Part shown: positions 51,817-60,432 of the stretch, piece after piece
Layout: each line of letters begins with the position of its first letter
Numbering within the stretch: position 1 is the stretch's first letter
Origin: Pseudotabrizicola sp.
GTDB lineage: Bacteria; Pseudomonadota; Alphaproteobacteria; Rhodobacterales; Rhodobacteraceae
NCBI RefSeq assembly: GCF_030656345.1
Contig: NZ_JAUSNR010000023.1
Span: 1-64,000, forward strand
Length of the DNA stretch: 64,000 nucleotides
Reading direction: 5' to 3'
Program-made: the position numbers and the translations under genes
The notes under the pieces: generated by a model
What the model was told of the DNA's origin: nothing
Databases searched by the model: none
Seen by the model: the letters and a program-made list of their open reading frames with translations, nothing else

Positions 51817-52689
51817 CTATCCTTTGGCGACGGCAAGATCTTCGTACATGCCCCATTCGGACCATGATCCGTCATAGAGCGCATGGCTGCGGTGCCCGAT
51901 CCGTTCCAGCGCAAGGGAAAGGATCGCAGCCGTAACTCCCGACCCGCAAGAGGTGATGGCAGGGCGCGACAAATCCACCCCCGCCGCCTCAAACACGGCC
52001 TTCAGCTCGGCAGGCCCCTTCATGGTGCCATCACCATTCAGCAGCGTGCCGAACGGCACGTTCTTTGACCCCGGAATATGCCCAGACCGCAACCCGGCCC
52101 GTGGCTCCGCCACCTCACCACGAAAACGCGCAGCAGCGCGGGCATCAATGATCTCGGCCTGCGCCAGCTTGGCGGCATGGGCCACCTGCGTCACATCCTT
52201 GACCAGCTGGTTCTGGCGGCTGACGGTCATGTGCCGGTCGCGCACCACGGGGGCTACGTCTTCCACCTCGCGCCCCTCGGCCAGCCATTTGGGCAGCCCG
52301 CCATCCAGCACCGCCACATCCATCTTGCCCATCAGCCGGAAGGTCCACCAGACCCGCGCGGCCGAGAACAGGCCCGAACCATCATAGACCACCACCTGAT
52401 GCCCGTCGCCCACACCCATGGCGCGCATCCGGCTCATGAACTTTTCCACCGGCGGGGCCATGTGGGGCAGGGAGGACCGCTGGTCGCTGATCTCGTCAAT
52501 GTCGAAAAACCGCGCGCCGGGAATATGCGCTGCGGCATACTCCGCCCGCGCATCCCGGCCCTGATCGGGCATGAACCACGACGCATCCAGCACCCGCAGA
52601 TCCGGGTCTTTCAGATGCGCCGCCAGCCAGCCGGTCGACACCAGCGTTCTGGGGTCATCAAGGGGCGAGGGTGTCACAAGGCTTGTCAT
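51817..52689 (-). CDS. sseA: 3-Mercaptopyruvate sulfurtransferase
   Basis: Transfers sulfane sulfur from 3-mercaptopyruvate in cysteine metabolism. The 290 residues consist of two rhodanese domains. The inactive N-terminal one has VLDASWFMPDQGRDARAEYAAAHIPGARFFDIDEISD near residue 33; the active C-terminal one has IIDARAAARFRGEVAEPRAGLRSGHIPGSKNVPF and the active-site loop CGSGVTAA near residue 239 with Gly-Ser-Gly-Val-Thr typical of SseA rather than rhodanese. It precedes the aminotransferase gene by four bases; the pair could process cysteine by transamination and sulfur transfer (inference). Confidence 0.95.
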   Translation of the reverse strand: MTSLVTPSPLDDPRTLVSTGWLAAHLKDPDLRVLDASWFMPDQGRDARAEYAAAHIPGARFFDIDEISDQRSSLPHMAPPVEKFMSRMRAMGVGDGHQVVVYDGSGLFSAARVWWTFRLMGKMDVAVLDGGLPKWLAEGREVEDVAPVVRDRHMTVSRQNQLVKDVTQVAHAAKLAQAEIIDARAAARFRGEVAEPRAGLRSGHIPGSKNVPFGTLLNGDGTMKGPAELKAVFEAAGVDLSRPAITSCGSGVTAAILSLALERIGHRSHALYDGSWSEWGMYEDLAVAKG

Positions 52690-52999
52690 GCATCAGGCTC
52701 CGCGCGGGTCAGACCTCGCATATATCGGCAGGGGCAGTCAGGGCAAGGGCGCAGGTGCCGGGGGCGTGGTTTTGGCAGGCGGGCGGGCGTGGGGTCTGAG
52801 GGTAAATGGGAGGTGGGCCCATCCGGATCACCTGGAACAACACCTTCCCCGCGCATTGCATGGAGCTTTGCTTCGCGGGGCTGGCTGTTGTTCGCTGCGG
52901 CAGTGACCAGTGTCTCTCTGAGGTGTAGAGTGGAATGGCGGCATTAGGCACTAGACGATGAACTTGATTTCCTCAGCTCCGCCTAGGTTGAGGTGACGA
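52690..52999. other. Gene-free stretch of 310 bases upstream of sseA
   Basis: No protein-coding frame is convincing here. The stretch carries a GC-rich half (52690-52880) and a less GC-rich half next to the CoiA-like gene. It contains the long imperfect inverted repeat at 52835-52893. The sseA promoter must lie in the first part but no clear -35/-10 pair is visible. Confidence 0.5.
52835..52893. repeat. Long imperfect inverted repeat
   Basis: GAACAACA at 52835-52842 pairs with TGTTGTTC at 52886-52893, and CCCCGCG at 52847-52853 pairs with CGCGGGG at 52874-52880, with a 4-to-5-base mismatched internal loop and a 20-base apical loop. It could be a transcript hairpin, a terminator-like structure for the CoiA-like gene 107 bases away, or the remnant of a mobile element end. 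No target-site duplication is visible. Confidence 0.55.
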
Positions 53000-53848
53000 C
53001 TATTCGGACCGCTGATCAATCGTAGGCAGCGGATAGAAGCGTGTGGCGATCTCGGTGTTACGCGCTTCGACCATGACATCGTGTAAGAACTTTTGCCTTG
53101 CCACCAGTTTTATACAAAGCAGACCCGAAGCATCGTACGTTTCGAGACGGACAAGGTGATCGTCACCAAAATCGATATAGACGGGTGCGGCGGCATCAAG
53201 CCAGACGCGTCTCGGTCTGACCCAATCATACTGGTGGTGCCCGCGATAAGCTTGGTTGACTTGATCCTCGATGTCACCAATGCCGTGAATCCATACAGAC
53301 TTGACGGCTGCTTTTGAAGCCCCCGGATGCTCTTGCAGGTATTCCGACCACCGGAAAAACATGCCGCGGTTCGCGCCATGCATGTGTCGTTTGGCTTTGG
53401 ACCAAACGAGGTCTTTTGCAATTTCAGACTCAGGCGCTGGCAGTAGGTGATAGATGTCGAAGTTATCCCGGAAGCCGCGCCCATCAATGACCCAAACCAG
53501 GTTGCTGTAAAAGGTTTCACGTGCCGTCCGCTCCGCGTCGGTCATCGCTGAGTGCTGGATCTCAATGTAGATCCCCGTTGGGGTCTTAATATCTGCCCTG
53601 TGGACTTCTCCATCAGGAGCGACATGGTGGATTTCTCGGCACTCGGGCGGGAACTGGTTCTTCCACTGCCGATGCCACTCGGTTTCGTTCTCCCACCACG
53701 GATCGCAATCACGACGACCAGCATGTGCCCAATGGTGGATGATCCGTGGACCGCATTTGGCGATGAGGGGAGCTCCGCACGTGGGACATTGGCCACGTCC
53801 GGCCGGAAAGGCTTCTGTTCTAACACCATTGACGAGCGCGAATTGCAT
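53000..53848 (-). CDS. CoiA-like competence/nuclease family protein
   Basis: A 282-residue protein. The N-terminus MQFALVNGVRTEAFPAGRGQCPTCGAPLIAKCG carries a small zinc-binding pair (CPTC, then a C-terminal His/Cys in IIHHWAHAGRRDC). The central region HRADIKTPTGIYIEIQHSAM is the CoiA-type nuclease core (a PD-(D/E)xK-like D...ExQ). This matches competence CoiA-like proteins, which act on imported or damaged DNA. An upstream in-frame Met at 53914 would add 22 residues with no leader. Base use is less GC-rich than its neighbours and it lies alone between sseA and smpB, flanked by the repeats noted; these suggest that it was acquired. Its exact role here is unknown. Confidence 0.75.
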   Translation of the reverse strand: MQFALVNGVRTEAFPAGRGQCPTCGAPLIAKCGPRIIHHWAHAGRRDCDPWWENETEWHRQWKNQFPPECREIHHVAPDGEVHRADIKTPTGIYIEIQHSAMTDAERTARETFYSNLVWVIDGRGFRDNFDIYHLLPAPESEIAKDLVWSKAKRHMHGANRGMFFRWSEYLQEHPGASKAAVKSVWIHGIGDIEDQVNQAYRGHHQYDWVRPRRVWLDAAAPVYIDFGDDHLVRLETYDASGLLCIKLVARQKFLHDVMVEARNTEIATRFYPLPTIDQRSE

Positions 53849-53930
53849 CGGGTGACTATAGCATTTTGAGTGGTGAGTTAGAAGGCGGGAACGCCCTTCA
53901 TGCCCTACGCACACACGTCATGACGTTTGC

Positions 53931-53974
53931 CATACGCAAACCATACGCAGAGCATACGCCCGCCATACCCGCAA
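53931..53974. repeat. Four 11-bp-spaced repeats of CATACGC
   Basis: CATACGC(A/C) occurs at 53931, 53942 and 53953 and a fourth diverged copy (CATACCC) at 53964, each 11 bases after the last. A related CCTACGCAC lies at 53904. The stretch lies between the CoiA-like gene and smpB. The regular helical spacing suggests protein-binding sites or a short replication slippage tract. Confidence 0.65.
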
Positions 53975-54017
53975 ACAACCGCGTCCAGCCCACCCCAAGG
54001 CCGCCCGGGCAGCGGCC

Positions 54018-54500
54018 TCAATCCCGGTGGTTCTGCTTCATGATGCGGGCCTTCTGCCGGTCCCAGTCGCGCTTGGCGCTGGTCTCGCGCTTGTCGGCCT
54101 GCTTTTTGCCCTTGGCGACGCCCAGCTTGATCTTCACGATGCCGCGCTCGTTGAAATACATCTTGATCGGCACGATGGTCATGCCTTCGCGCGCGGTCGA
54201 ATTCCACAGCCGCGCCAGTTCTCGCTTTGAAACCAATAGCTTACGGCGGCGGCGTTCGTCATGGCTGTCCCAGTGGTTCGACTGGGTATAGGGCGCGATA
54301 TAGCCGTTGATCAGCCACAATTCGCCGCCCTCAACGCTCGCATAGCTGTCGCCGATGTTCGACCCGCCCTTGCGCAAGGACTTCACCTCGGACCCTTGCA
54401 GCATGATCCCGGCTTCCAGATCGGATTCGATATGGTAATCAAACCGCGCGCGGCGATTCTCGGCAATCAACTTGGAATTGGGATCGGACAACTTAACCAT
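54018..54500 (-). CDS. smpB: SsrA-binding protein
   Basis: Binds tmRNA and takes part in trans-translation. The 160 residues from [22 protein letters not shown] include [22 protein letters not shown] near residue 24, [24 protein letters not shown] near residue 47, and [27 protein letters not shown] near residue 115, all typical of SmpB. A longer in-frame start at 54530 adds 10 residues. The last residues are basic ([16 protein letters not shown]). No ssrA gene is visible in this window. Confidence 0.95.
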   Translation of the reverse strand: MVKLSDPNSKLIAENRRARFDYHIESDLEAGIMLQGSEVKSLRKGGSNIGDSYASVEGGELWLINGYIAPYTQSNHWDSHDERRRRKLLVSKRELARLWNSTAREGMTIVPIKMYFNERGIVKIKLGVAKGKKQADKRETSAKRDWDRQKARIMKQNHRD

Positions 54501-54560
54501 CCGTTCCACATAAGCGCGCCGCAAGCCCAAGTCCAGATGGCGGAGCGCGCTGACGGCAAC

Positions 54561-55436
54561 TCAGGCCACAGGCCTTTGCCGGTTCCCCCGGATAAGCGTG
54601 TAAATTCCAGAGCTTACAATCAGAACCGACCCGGCCAGCGTCGCCAGATCGGGCCGCTCACCAAACACCATCATCGCCAGACCCATGGCAAACACCAGCC
54701 GCACATAGCGGAACGGGGTGACAAAACCGATCTCGCCGGTCCGCATCGCCGAGGTCAGCGCATGATACCCCAGCACCGCAAACAGCGCGGTGCCAGCCAG
54801 CAAACCCCACCCCCGCGCATCCGGCCAGACCGCCCCTCCGGTCCAGCCAAGAATGATCACGCCCGCCAAGGCGAGCATGGCAAACCCCGCCACCCCTAAC
54901 TGTCTGTTCGACATCACTTTTGGCGCGGCCCGCGTCGCCAGATCGCGGCCGGCAAAGCCCAGCATCCCCGCCACCGCCAGCAAGGACAGCGCCGAAAACC
55001 CGTCCATCCCCGGTCTTAAGATGATGATAACGCCCACAAATCCGACCGCCACCGCCGACCAGCGCCGCCAGCCCACCCGCTCGCCAAAAAACAGCGCAGC
55101 ACCCCCGACCACCACCAAGGGCGAAGCCTGCAGAATGGCCGATGTGGTCGAAAGCGGCGTCAGCGCAATGGCCAGAGCGTAGAACAAGCGTCCAGACACC
55201 TCAAACCCCGACCGGATCGCCAGCCCGCGCGTGCGCAGGGCCGGGTGAAACGCAGGCTCCCCCCGCTGCCGCGCCATCAGCGCAAAGACCGTCAGGCCCA
55301 CCAACCCCACGATCAGCACCGCCTGACCCATCGGCATCACCCGGGCGCTGGCTTTCAGCAGCATATCCTCTACGGCGAACCCCGCCATCGACAGGGTCAT
55401 GAACGCCGCACCGCGCAGATTGTCGTTCTGAAACAT
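54561..55436 (-). CDS. EamA/DMT-family transporter
   Basis: An inner-membrane exporter-like protein of 291 residues with 10 spans in two EamA repeats. The first repeat holds GGAALFFGERVGWRRWSAVAVGFVGVIIILRPG near residue 110, and the C-terminal repeat ends in a similar block (MMVFGERPDLATLAGSVLIVSSGIYTLIRG). It starts at MFQNDNLRGAAFMTLSMAGFAVEDMLL; a longer frame to 55493 adds 19 residues. Substrate unknown. It is a relative of the pair at 58688 and 59566 but more distant from each than they are to one another. Confidence 0.85.
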   Translation of the reverse strand: MFQNDNLRGAAFMTLSMAGFAVEDMLLKASARVMPMGQAVLIVGLVGLTVFALMARQRGEPAFHPALRTRGLAIRSGFEVSGRLFYALAIALTPLSTTSAILQASPLVVVGGAALFFGERVGWRRWSAVAVGFVGVIIILRPGMDGFSALSLLAVAGMLGFAGRDLATRAAPKVMSNRQLGVAGFAMLALAGVIILGWTGGAVWPDARGWGLLAGTALFAVLGYHALTSAMRTGEIGFVTPFRYVRLVFAMGLAMMVFGERPDLATLAGSVLIVSSGIYTLIRGNRQRPVA

Positions 55437-55527
55437 CGTCGTGCCGCCCCCATGTGGTCCCGCCTGTGTGGGCCTGTGGCAAAGGGCCGTCAAGATGCGG
55501 CAGGCGCGCCCCTGTAGCGCCAGACCT

Positions 55528-55553
55528 GCTTAAATATTCTCGGGGGTGAATTG
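55528..55553 (+). repeat. 3'-gene repeat element, copy D (weak)
   Basis: On the plus strand TGCTTAAATATTCTCGGGGG resembles the core of the other copies (CTTAAATA then TC-rich and GGGG), but it is the weakest member and the only one not directly 3' of a gene in the family orientation, since both neighbours are on the minus strand. Confidence 0.4.
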
Positions 55554-55616
55554 GCGCTTGCACCAAGAGGGGGGCAGACAGCCCCCCTATGTCCGGTCAG
55601 CCCGGAGCGCGGCTGG

Positions 55617-56492
55617 TCAGTTCAACAGCCCGGCATGGCGCATAGCCACCTTGATCTTGTCTTTGGTGCCATCCGTCAGCGCCACCAGCGGCAAACGCAC
55701 CTCTTCCGTGCAGCGGCCCAGCAGCGACAGGCCGTATTTGGCCCCGGCCAGCCCCGGTTCGATAAAGATCGCCTCATGCAGCGGCATCAGCCGGTCCTGG
55801 ATCTGCAGGGCGGTGCGGTAGTCGCCAGCCAGCGTGGCGTTCTGGAATTCGGCGCACAGGCGCGGGGCGACGTTGGCCGTCACCGAAATACACCCGGTGC
55901 CGCCATGGGCGTTGAACCCCAACGCGGTGGCATCCTCGCCCGACAACTGGATGAAATCCTTACCACAAGTCTCGCGCTGCATAGATACGCGCTCGATCTT
56001 GCCGGTGGCATCCTTGACCCCGATCAGGCGCGGCAGTTTTGCCAGCGTGCCCATGGTTTCGGGCGACATGTCCACCACCGACCGGCCCGGAATGTTGTAG
56101 ATGATGATCGGCAGGGTGCAGCAATCATGCAGCGCGGTGTAATGTGCGATCAGCCCGGCCTGCGTCGGTTTGTTGTAATAGGGCGTCACCACCAGTGCTG
56201 CATCGGCACCCACCCGTTCGGCATGGCGGATCAGGCGGATGCCTTCGACCGTGTTGTTCGACCCGGCACCCGCAATCACCGGCACGCGGCCGGCGGCAAA
56301 TTTCACCACCGCCTCGATCACCGCCTCGTGCTCTTCATGGCTCAGCGTCGGGCTTTCGCCGGTGGTGCCCACTGGCACCAGCCCGTGTGAGCCTTCGGCA
56401 ATCTGCCAGTCAACCAGCTTTTTCAGCGTATCCAGATCGAGTTCGCCGTTCTTGAACGGCGTAACCAAGGCGGGGATGGACCCTTTGATCAT
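55617..56492 (-). CDS. dapA: 4-Hydroxy-tetrahydrodipicolinate synthase
   Basis: Condenses pyruvate and aspartate semialdehyde in lysine and diaminopimelate synthesis. The 291 residues contain [19 protein letters not shown] near residue 36 (hydroxypyruvate/Thr-Thr motif), [13 protein letters not shown] near residue 103 with catalytic Tyr, [14 protein letters not shown] near residue 130, and the Schiff-base lysine in [14 protein letters not shown] near residue 157. The stop codon is followed by a 7-bp GC hairpin (55569-55587) that may end transcription. It is divergent from slt. Confidence 0.96.
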   Translation of the reverse strand: MIKGSIPALVTPFKNGELDLDTLKKLVDWQIAEGSHGLVPVGTTGESPTLSHEEHEAVIEAVVKFAAGRVPVIAGAGSNNTVEGIRLIRHAERVGADAALVVTPYYNKPTQAGLIAHYTALHDCCTLPIIIYNIPGRSVVDMSPETMGTLAKLPRLIGVKDATGKIERVSMQRETCGKDFIQLSGEDATALGFNAHGGTGCISVTANVAPRLCAEFQNATLAGDYRTALQIQDRLMPLHEAIFIEPGLAGAKYGLSLLGRCTEEVRLPLVALTDGTKDKIKVAMRHAGLLN

Positions 56493-56669
56493 GGCACGCA
56501 GACTCCTGTTGACGCGACCTTTGGTATCCGAGTCGCTTGGCTGAAAATCCTGACTTGATTATCCGGGGCACAGCGGAATGCCAAGCGTGGCATTTTGCGG
56601 CCCGGTCAGGGTGTTCTCTGACAGGATCGTGGGTTGTCGGCCCCGGCCCGATCAGGCAGAATCCGCCGC

Positions 56670-58616
56670 ATGAGCAGAAGAGCAAAAAACACGATCACTG
56701 GCCTGCTGGCCCCTCTCGCGCTTGCACTGGTGCTGAGCGCACCTGTCAGGGCAGATGAAACGCAGGCGATGCAGCAGGTTCTGGCCCGCATCGCGGCGAA
56801 AGACTGGGCCGGTGCCACCGCCATCGCCCCGCACGCGGTGGCGCGCGATCTGGTGGTCTGGAGCCAGCTGCGCGCGGGCGACGGTCTGCTGGGCGATTAC
56901 GAATCCTTCCTGCAACGCCGCCCCGACTGGCCGGGCCTGCCCTTCCTGCACCAAAAGGGCGAAACCGCCGTCGCGCGGTCCACCTCGCCCGAACGGGTTG
57001 TCGCCTATTTTGCCGGAACCACGCCGAAAACCGGCGAGGGAGCGGTGGCGCTGATCCGCGCGCTTCAGGCACTTGGCCGGACCGATCAGGCCGAAGACCG
57101 GGCAATGCAGGCCTGGTCCGATCTGGTGCTGTCTCCCCAGGACGAGGCGGCCTTGCTTGACATTGCGCCGAAATCCGTCGCGTTGGTGCATGAACTGCGG
57201 ATGGACCGCCTGCTCTGGCAGGAACGCCGCGTTGAGGCGCAGCGCCTGCTGCCGCGCCTGCCCGCCGACTGGCAGGCCTTGGCCAGGGCGCGGATGGCGT
57301 TGCAGACTGGGGCCGATGGCGTGAACGCGCTGATCAACGCGGTCCCGGCCAGCCGCGCCGGTGATCCGGGTCTGGCGTTCGACCGCTTCATCTGGCGCAT
57401 GAAGCGCGACATGTATGACGAAGCGCTGCCGCTGATCCTTGACCGCAGCGCCTCTGCCGCCGCCTTGGGTGATCCGCAGGCCTGGGCCGCGCGCAGGGCG
57501 GTGCTGACCCGCTGGCTGTTGCGCCAGAACCGCCCGGCCGAAGCCTATCGCGTGGCCTCTGCCCACCATCTGACATCCGGCGCAGGCTATGCGGATCTGG
57601 AGTTTCTGTCCGGCTTCATCGCCCTGCGCCGCCTGAACGACCCCACCCGCGCGCTGGAGCATTTCCGCCATCTGGAGGCGGGGGTGGCCACCCCGATTTC
57701 ACTGTCGCGCGCGCTGTACTGGCAGGGCCGCGCGCAAGAGGCGGCGGGTGCCCGCGATGCGGCGCAACGCGCCTACAGCGCCGCTGCCCGGCATCAGACC
57801 GCGTATTACGGCCTTCTGGCCGCCGAAAAACTGGGCCAGCAGCTGGACCCGGCGCTGATCAGCACCAAACGCCCGCCAGACTGGCGGCAGGCGGCATGGA
57901 CGGGATCATCGGTGCATCAGGCCGCCCTGCTGGCCTTTCGCGCGGGCGACCGTAATCTGGCCAAGCGGTTCTGGCTGCATCTGGCCGAAGGCCTCGACTC
58001 CACTGGTCTGGACCAGTTGGGCGATATGGCCTTGGCCCTGAACCAGCCGCATATCGCCGTTCTGGTCGGCAAACACGCGGCAGAGCGCAGCGTGATCCTG
58101 CCGCGCGCCTATTACCCGGTGACAGATCTGGTGCCCGACGGCCTTGCCGTCAGCCGCGCCTTTGCCTTGTCGATTGCCCGGCGTGAAAGTGAATTTGAAC
58201 CCACTGCCCGGTCTACCGCCGATGCCCGCGGGCTGATGCAGCTGCTGCCCGGCACGGCGAAGATGATGGCAAGCAAACTGTCTTTGCCGTTTGAAGAAGG
58301 CCGCCTGACCCGCGACCCCGGCTACAACGCGACCCTCGGCAGCGCCTATCTCAGACAGTTGATTGACGAATTCGGCCCCTCTATCGCGCTGGTCGCCTCT
58401 GGCTACAACGCCGGACCGGGGCGCCCGCGCCGCTGGATCACCGAATATGGCGATCCCCGTAGCCCCGATGTCGATGTCATCGATTGGGTGGAATCCATCC
58501 CCTTCACCGAGACCCGCACCTATGTGATGCGGGTGGTCGAAGGCGTCATCCTCTACCGTGCCAAATTGCGCGGCACCCCCGGCCCGGTCCGCGTCACCGC
58601 CGAACTCAAGGGCTGA
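56670..58616 (+). CDS. slt: Soluble lytic murein transglycosylase
   Basis: Cleaves peptidoglycan glycan strands to leave anhydro-muropeptides. The ATG at 56670 gives a signal peptide (MSRRAKNTITGLLAPLALAL ending VRADE); an upstream in-frame Met at 56634 is less typical. The 648 residues comprise a long alpha-helical superhelix (residues about 40-480) that forms the U domain. The catalytic domain starts near residue 500 with LSIARRESEFEPTARSTADARGLMQLLPGTA, containing the catalytic Glu and the GLMQ motif, and SGYNAGPGRPRRW near residue 583. This is the Slt70/SltY family. Confidence 0.94.
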   Translation: MSRRAKNTITGLLAPLALALVLSAPVRADETQAMQQVLARIAAKDWAGATAIAPHAVARDLVVWSQLRAGDGLLGDYESFLQRRPDWPGLPFLHQKGETAVARSTSPERVVAYFAGTTPKTGEGAVALIRALQALGRTDQAEDRAMQAWSDLVLSPQDEAALLDIAPKSVALVHELRMDRLLWQERRVEAQRLLPRLPADWQALARARMALQTGADGVNALINAVPASRAGDPGLAFDRFIWRMKRDMYDEALPLILDRSASAAALGDPQAWAARRAVLTRWLLRQNRPAEAYRVASAHHLTSGAGYADLEFLSGFIALRRLNDPTRALEHFRHLEAGVATPISLSRALYWQGRAQEAAGARDAAQRAYSAAARHQTAYYGLLAAEKLGQQLDPALISTKRPPDWRQAAWTGSSVHQAALLAFRAGDRNLAKRFWLHLAEGLDSTGLDQLGDMALALNQPHIAVLVGKHAAERSVILPRAYYPVTDLVPDGLAVSRAFALSIARRESEFEPTARSTADARGLMQLLPGTAKMMASKLSLPFEEGRLTRDPGYNATLGSAYLRQLIDEFGPSIALVASGYNAGPGRPRRWITEYGDPRSPDVDVIDWVESIPFTETRTYVMRVVEGVILYRAKLRGTPGPVRVTAELKG

Positions 58617-58627
58617 CCTTACTGGCC

Positions 58628-58660
58628 ATTGCACCTTTCTGAAATACTCCCGCCGGAGGC
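58628..58660 (+). repeat. 3'-gene repeat element, copy E
   Basis: GCACCTTTCTGAAATACTCC continuing CGCCGGAGGC, 12 bases after the slt stop and in the same orientation. Nearly identical to copy A at 21795, with a change of TTTTC to TTCTG in the middle. Confidence 0.75.
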
Positions 58661-58687
58661 GCCCGCCGCCTCCGCCAATCATACGTG

Positions 58688-59569
58688 TCAGACCCGGTGC
58701 CGCGACGTCACATACTGCCGCCACAGGGTGAACAGCCCCGCCGCCACCACGATCCCGGCCCCGGCCACAACATTGCTGCGCAGGTTCTCGCCAAAGACAA
58801 ATAGCCCGATCAGCGAGGCAAACGGCAGCTGCAGATAGGCCAGCGGCTGGATGGCCGAGGCTTCGGCCACCTCATAGGCCTTGATCAGGCACCAGTGCGA
58901 CGACGCCGCGCACAGGCACAGCAGCGCCATCCAGCCCATGTCCACGGGTGTCATTGGTTCCCAATGCCAGATGCCGATGGCGGTCATCACCACCGCGCCC
59001 GTGGTTCCGGTCCAGAAGAACGACACCAGCGCCGTATCCTCACGCGCGACATAGCGGGTCAGCAGCCCGTACAGCGCAAACATGGTGGCGGCGGCCAGCG
59101 GGATCAGCGCCTCTGCCCTGAAAACGCCATAGCCCGGCTGCAGGATCACCACCACGCCGACAAAGCCCACACCAATTGCCAACCAACGCCGCCAGCCCAC
59201 CGTTTCGCCCAGTATCGGGCCGGACAGCGCGGCCACCAGCAGCGGATAGGTTGCGAACACAGCATGGCTTTCCACCAGCCCCAGTGCCACAAACCCCAGC
59301 ACCATCACGCAGATCTCCAGCGCCAGCAGCAGACCGCGCAGCACCTGGACCTTGGGCATGCGTGACCGGACCGCCGCCCGGATGCCCCCCGGCGCACGCG
59401 ACACCAGTGCCATGACAAAAGCCGCAAAGAACCAGTAGCGCAGCATCACCACCATCCAGACGTTGTATGTCCCGCCCAGATGGCGCGACAGCCCGTCCTG
59501 CACGGCAAAGATCATCGTCGTCACGATCATCAGCCAGATGCCCAGCTTTGTGTTCTGCGTCACGCTCAT
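58688..59569 (-). CDS. EamA/DMT-family transporter (tandem copy 1)
   Basis: A 293-residue 10-span inner-membrane protein of the EamA type. The first repeat has LGIWLMIVTTMIFAVQDGLSRHLGG, and ETVGWRRWLAIGVGFVGVVVILQPGYG near residue 125 is the conserved block between the repeats. It shares nearly the same architecture and many motifs with the next gene (59566) and overlaps it by four bases, so the two arose by tandem duplication. Substrate unknown; such pairs may form heterodimers (speculation). Confidence 0.88.
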   Translation of the reverse strand: MSVTQNTKLGIWLMIVTTMIFAVQDGLSRHLGGTYNVWMVVMLRYWFFAAFVMALVSRAPGGIRAAVRSRMPKVQVLRGLLLALEICVMVLGFVALGLVESHAVFATYPLLVAALSGPILGETVGWRRWLAIGVGFVGVVVILQPGYGVFRAEALIPLAAATMFALYGLLTRYVAREDTALVSFFWTGTTGAVVMTAIGIWHWEPMTPVDMGWMALLCLCAASSHWCLIKAYEVAEASAIQPLAYLQLPFASLIGLFVFGENLRSNVVAGAGIVVAAGLFTLWRQYVTSRHRV

Positions 59570-60432
59570 GTCTTTGCCGTCCGTTCCAGCGACAGGGCAT
59601 AAAGCCCCGCCGCGATGATGATGCCAGCTCCCAAAGCCACCAGCGGGCTTAGGGACTCGGCGTAAACCGTCAGGCCGATCAGCGTGACAAAGACAATCTG
59701 CAGATAGGCATAGGGCTGCACCCGCGCCGCCTCGATCTGCTCATAACATTTCAGCAGCAGCCAATGCGAAAAGATCGACAATGCGGTGTAGATCGCCAGC
59801 AGCGGTATATCGGCACCCGCCACAGGTTGCCAGTTCGGCAGCCCTGCCACGGTCATCACCACAGCCCCGATCACGCCGGGCCAGAAGAAGGACGCAAAGG
59901 TCGGCTCGTCCCGCGTGGTCAGCCGGGTCAGGATCGAATAGAGCGCGAACATCACCGCCGCCGCCAGCGGCAACAGCGCCGCCGGGGAAAACACCACCAT
60001 GCCGGGCCGCAGGATCACCACCACGCCCAGCATCCCGGCCCCGATGGCCAGCCAGCGTTGCCAGACAATCCGCTCGCCCAAAAGCAACCCGGAAAACGCG
60101 GCAATCAGCAGCGGGCAGATCGCAAACACTGCATGGCTTTCGATCAGCCCGATCAGCGTATAGCCCCAGACGATCACACAGATCTCGCCCACCAGCAGCA
60201 GGGCGCGCGTGACATGCACCGGCATGTGGCGCGAGGCGATGGCGGCGCGGAAGCCGCCGGGCCGGCGCAGGGCCAGCAGGATGACAAACGCCGCAAACAC
60301 CCAGTAGCGCACCATCACCACCATCAGCGTGTTGTATTCAGTGGCCAGATAGCGAGAGAACGCGTCCTGCGCGGCAAAGGTGGCGACGGCGGCAATCATC
60401 AGCCAGATGCCCAGCCTTGGGTTGCGGCTCAT
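59566..60432 (-). CDS. EamA/DMT-family transporter (tandem copy 2)
   Basis: A 288-residue paralogue of the gene at 58688. It starts MSRNPRLGIWLMIAAVATFAAQDAFSRYLATEYNTLMVVMVRYW and has ERIVWQRWLAIGAGMLGVVVILRPGM near residue 121. The start overlaps the mnmD stop by four bases (ATGA), so the order of translation is mnmD, then this gene, then the copy at 58688. The pair and the mnmD gene form a minus-strand run. Substrate unknown. Confidence 0.88.
   Translation of the reverse strand: MSRNPRLGIWLMIAAVATFAAQDAFSRYLATEYNTLMVVMVRYWVFAAFVILLALRRPGGFRAAIASRHMPVHVTRALLLVGEICVIVWGYTLIGLIESHAVFAICPLLIAAFSGLLLGERIVWQRWLAIGAGMLGVVVILRPGMVVFSPAALLPLAAAVMFALYSILTRLTTRDEPTFASFFWPGVIGAVVMTVAGLPNWQPVAGADIPLLAIYTALSIFSHWLLLKCYEQIEAARVQPYAYLQIVFVTLIGLTVYAESLSPLVALGAGIIIAAGLYALSLERTAKT

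Noticed and set aside
53931..53974. Possible CRISPR array
   Set aside because: Repeats of 7-8 bases at 11-base spacing leave no spacers; no cas gene is near.
53849..54560. A tmRNA (ssrA) or tRNA gene beside smpB as an integration site
   Set aside because: No tRNA-like acceptor/T-arm pattern or tmRNA tag frame is visible in these bases.
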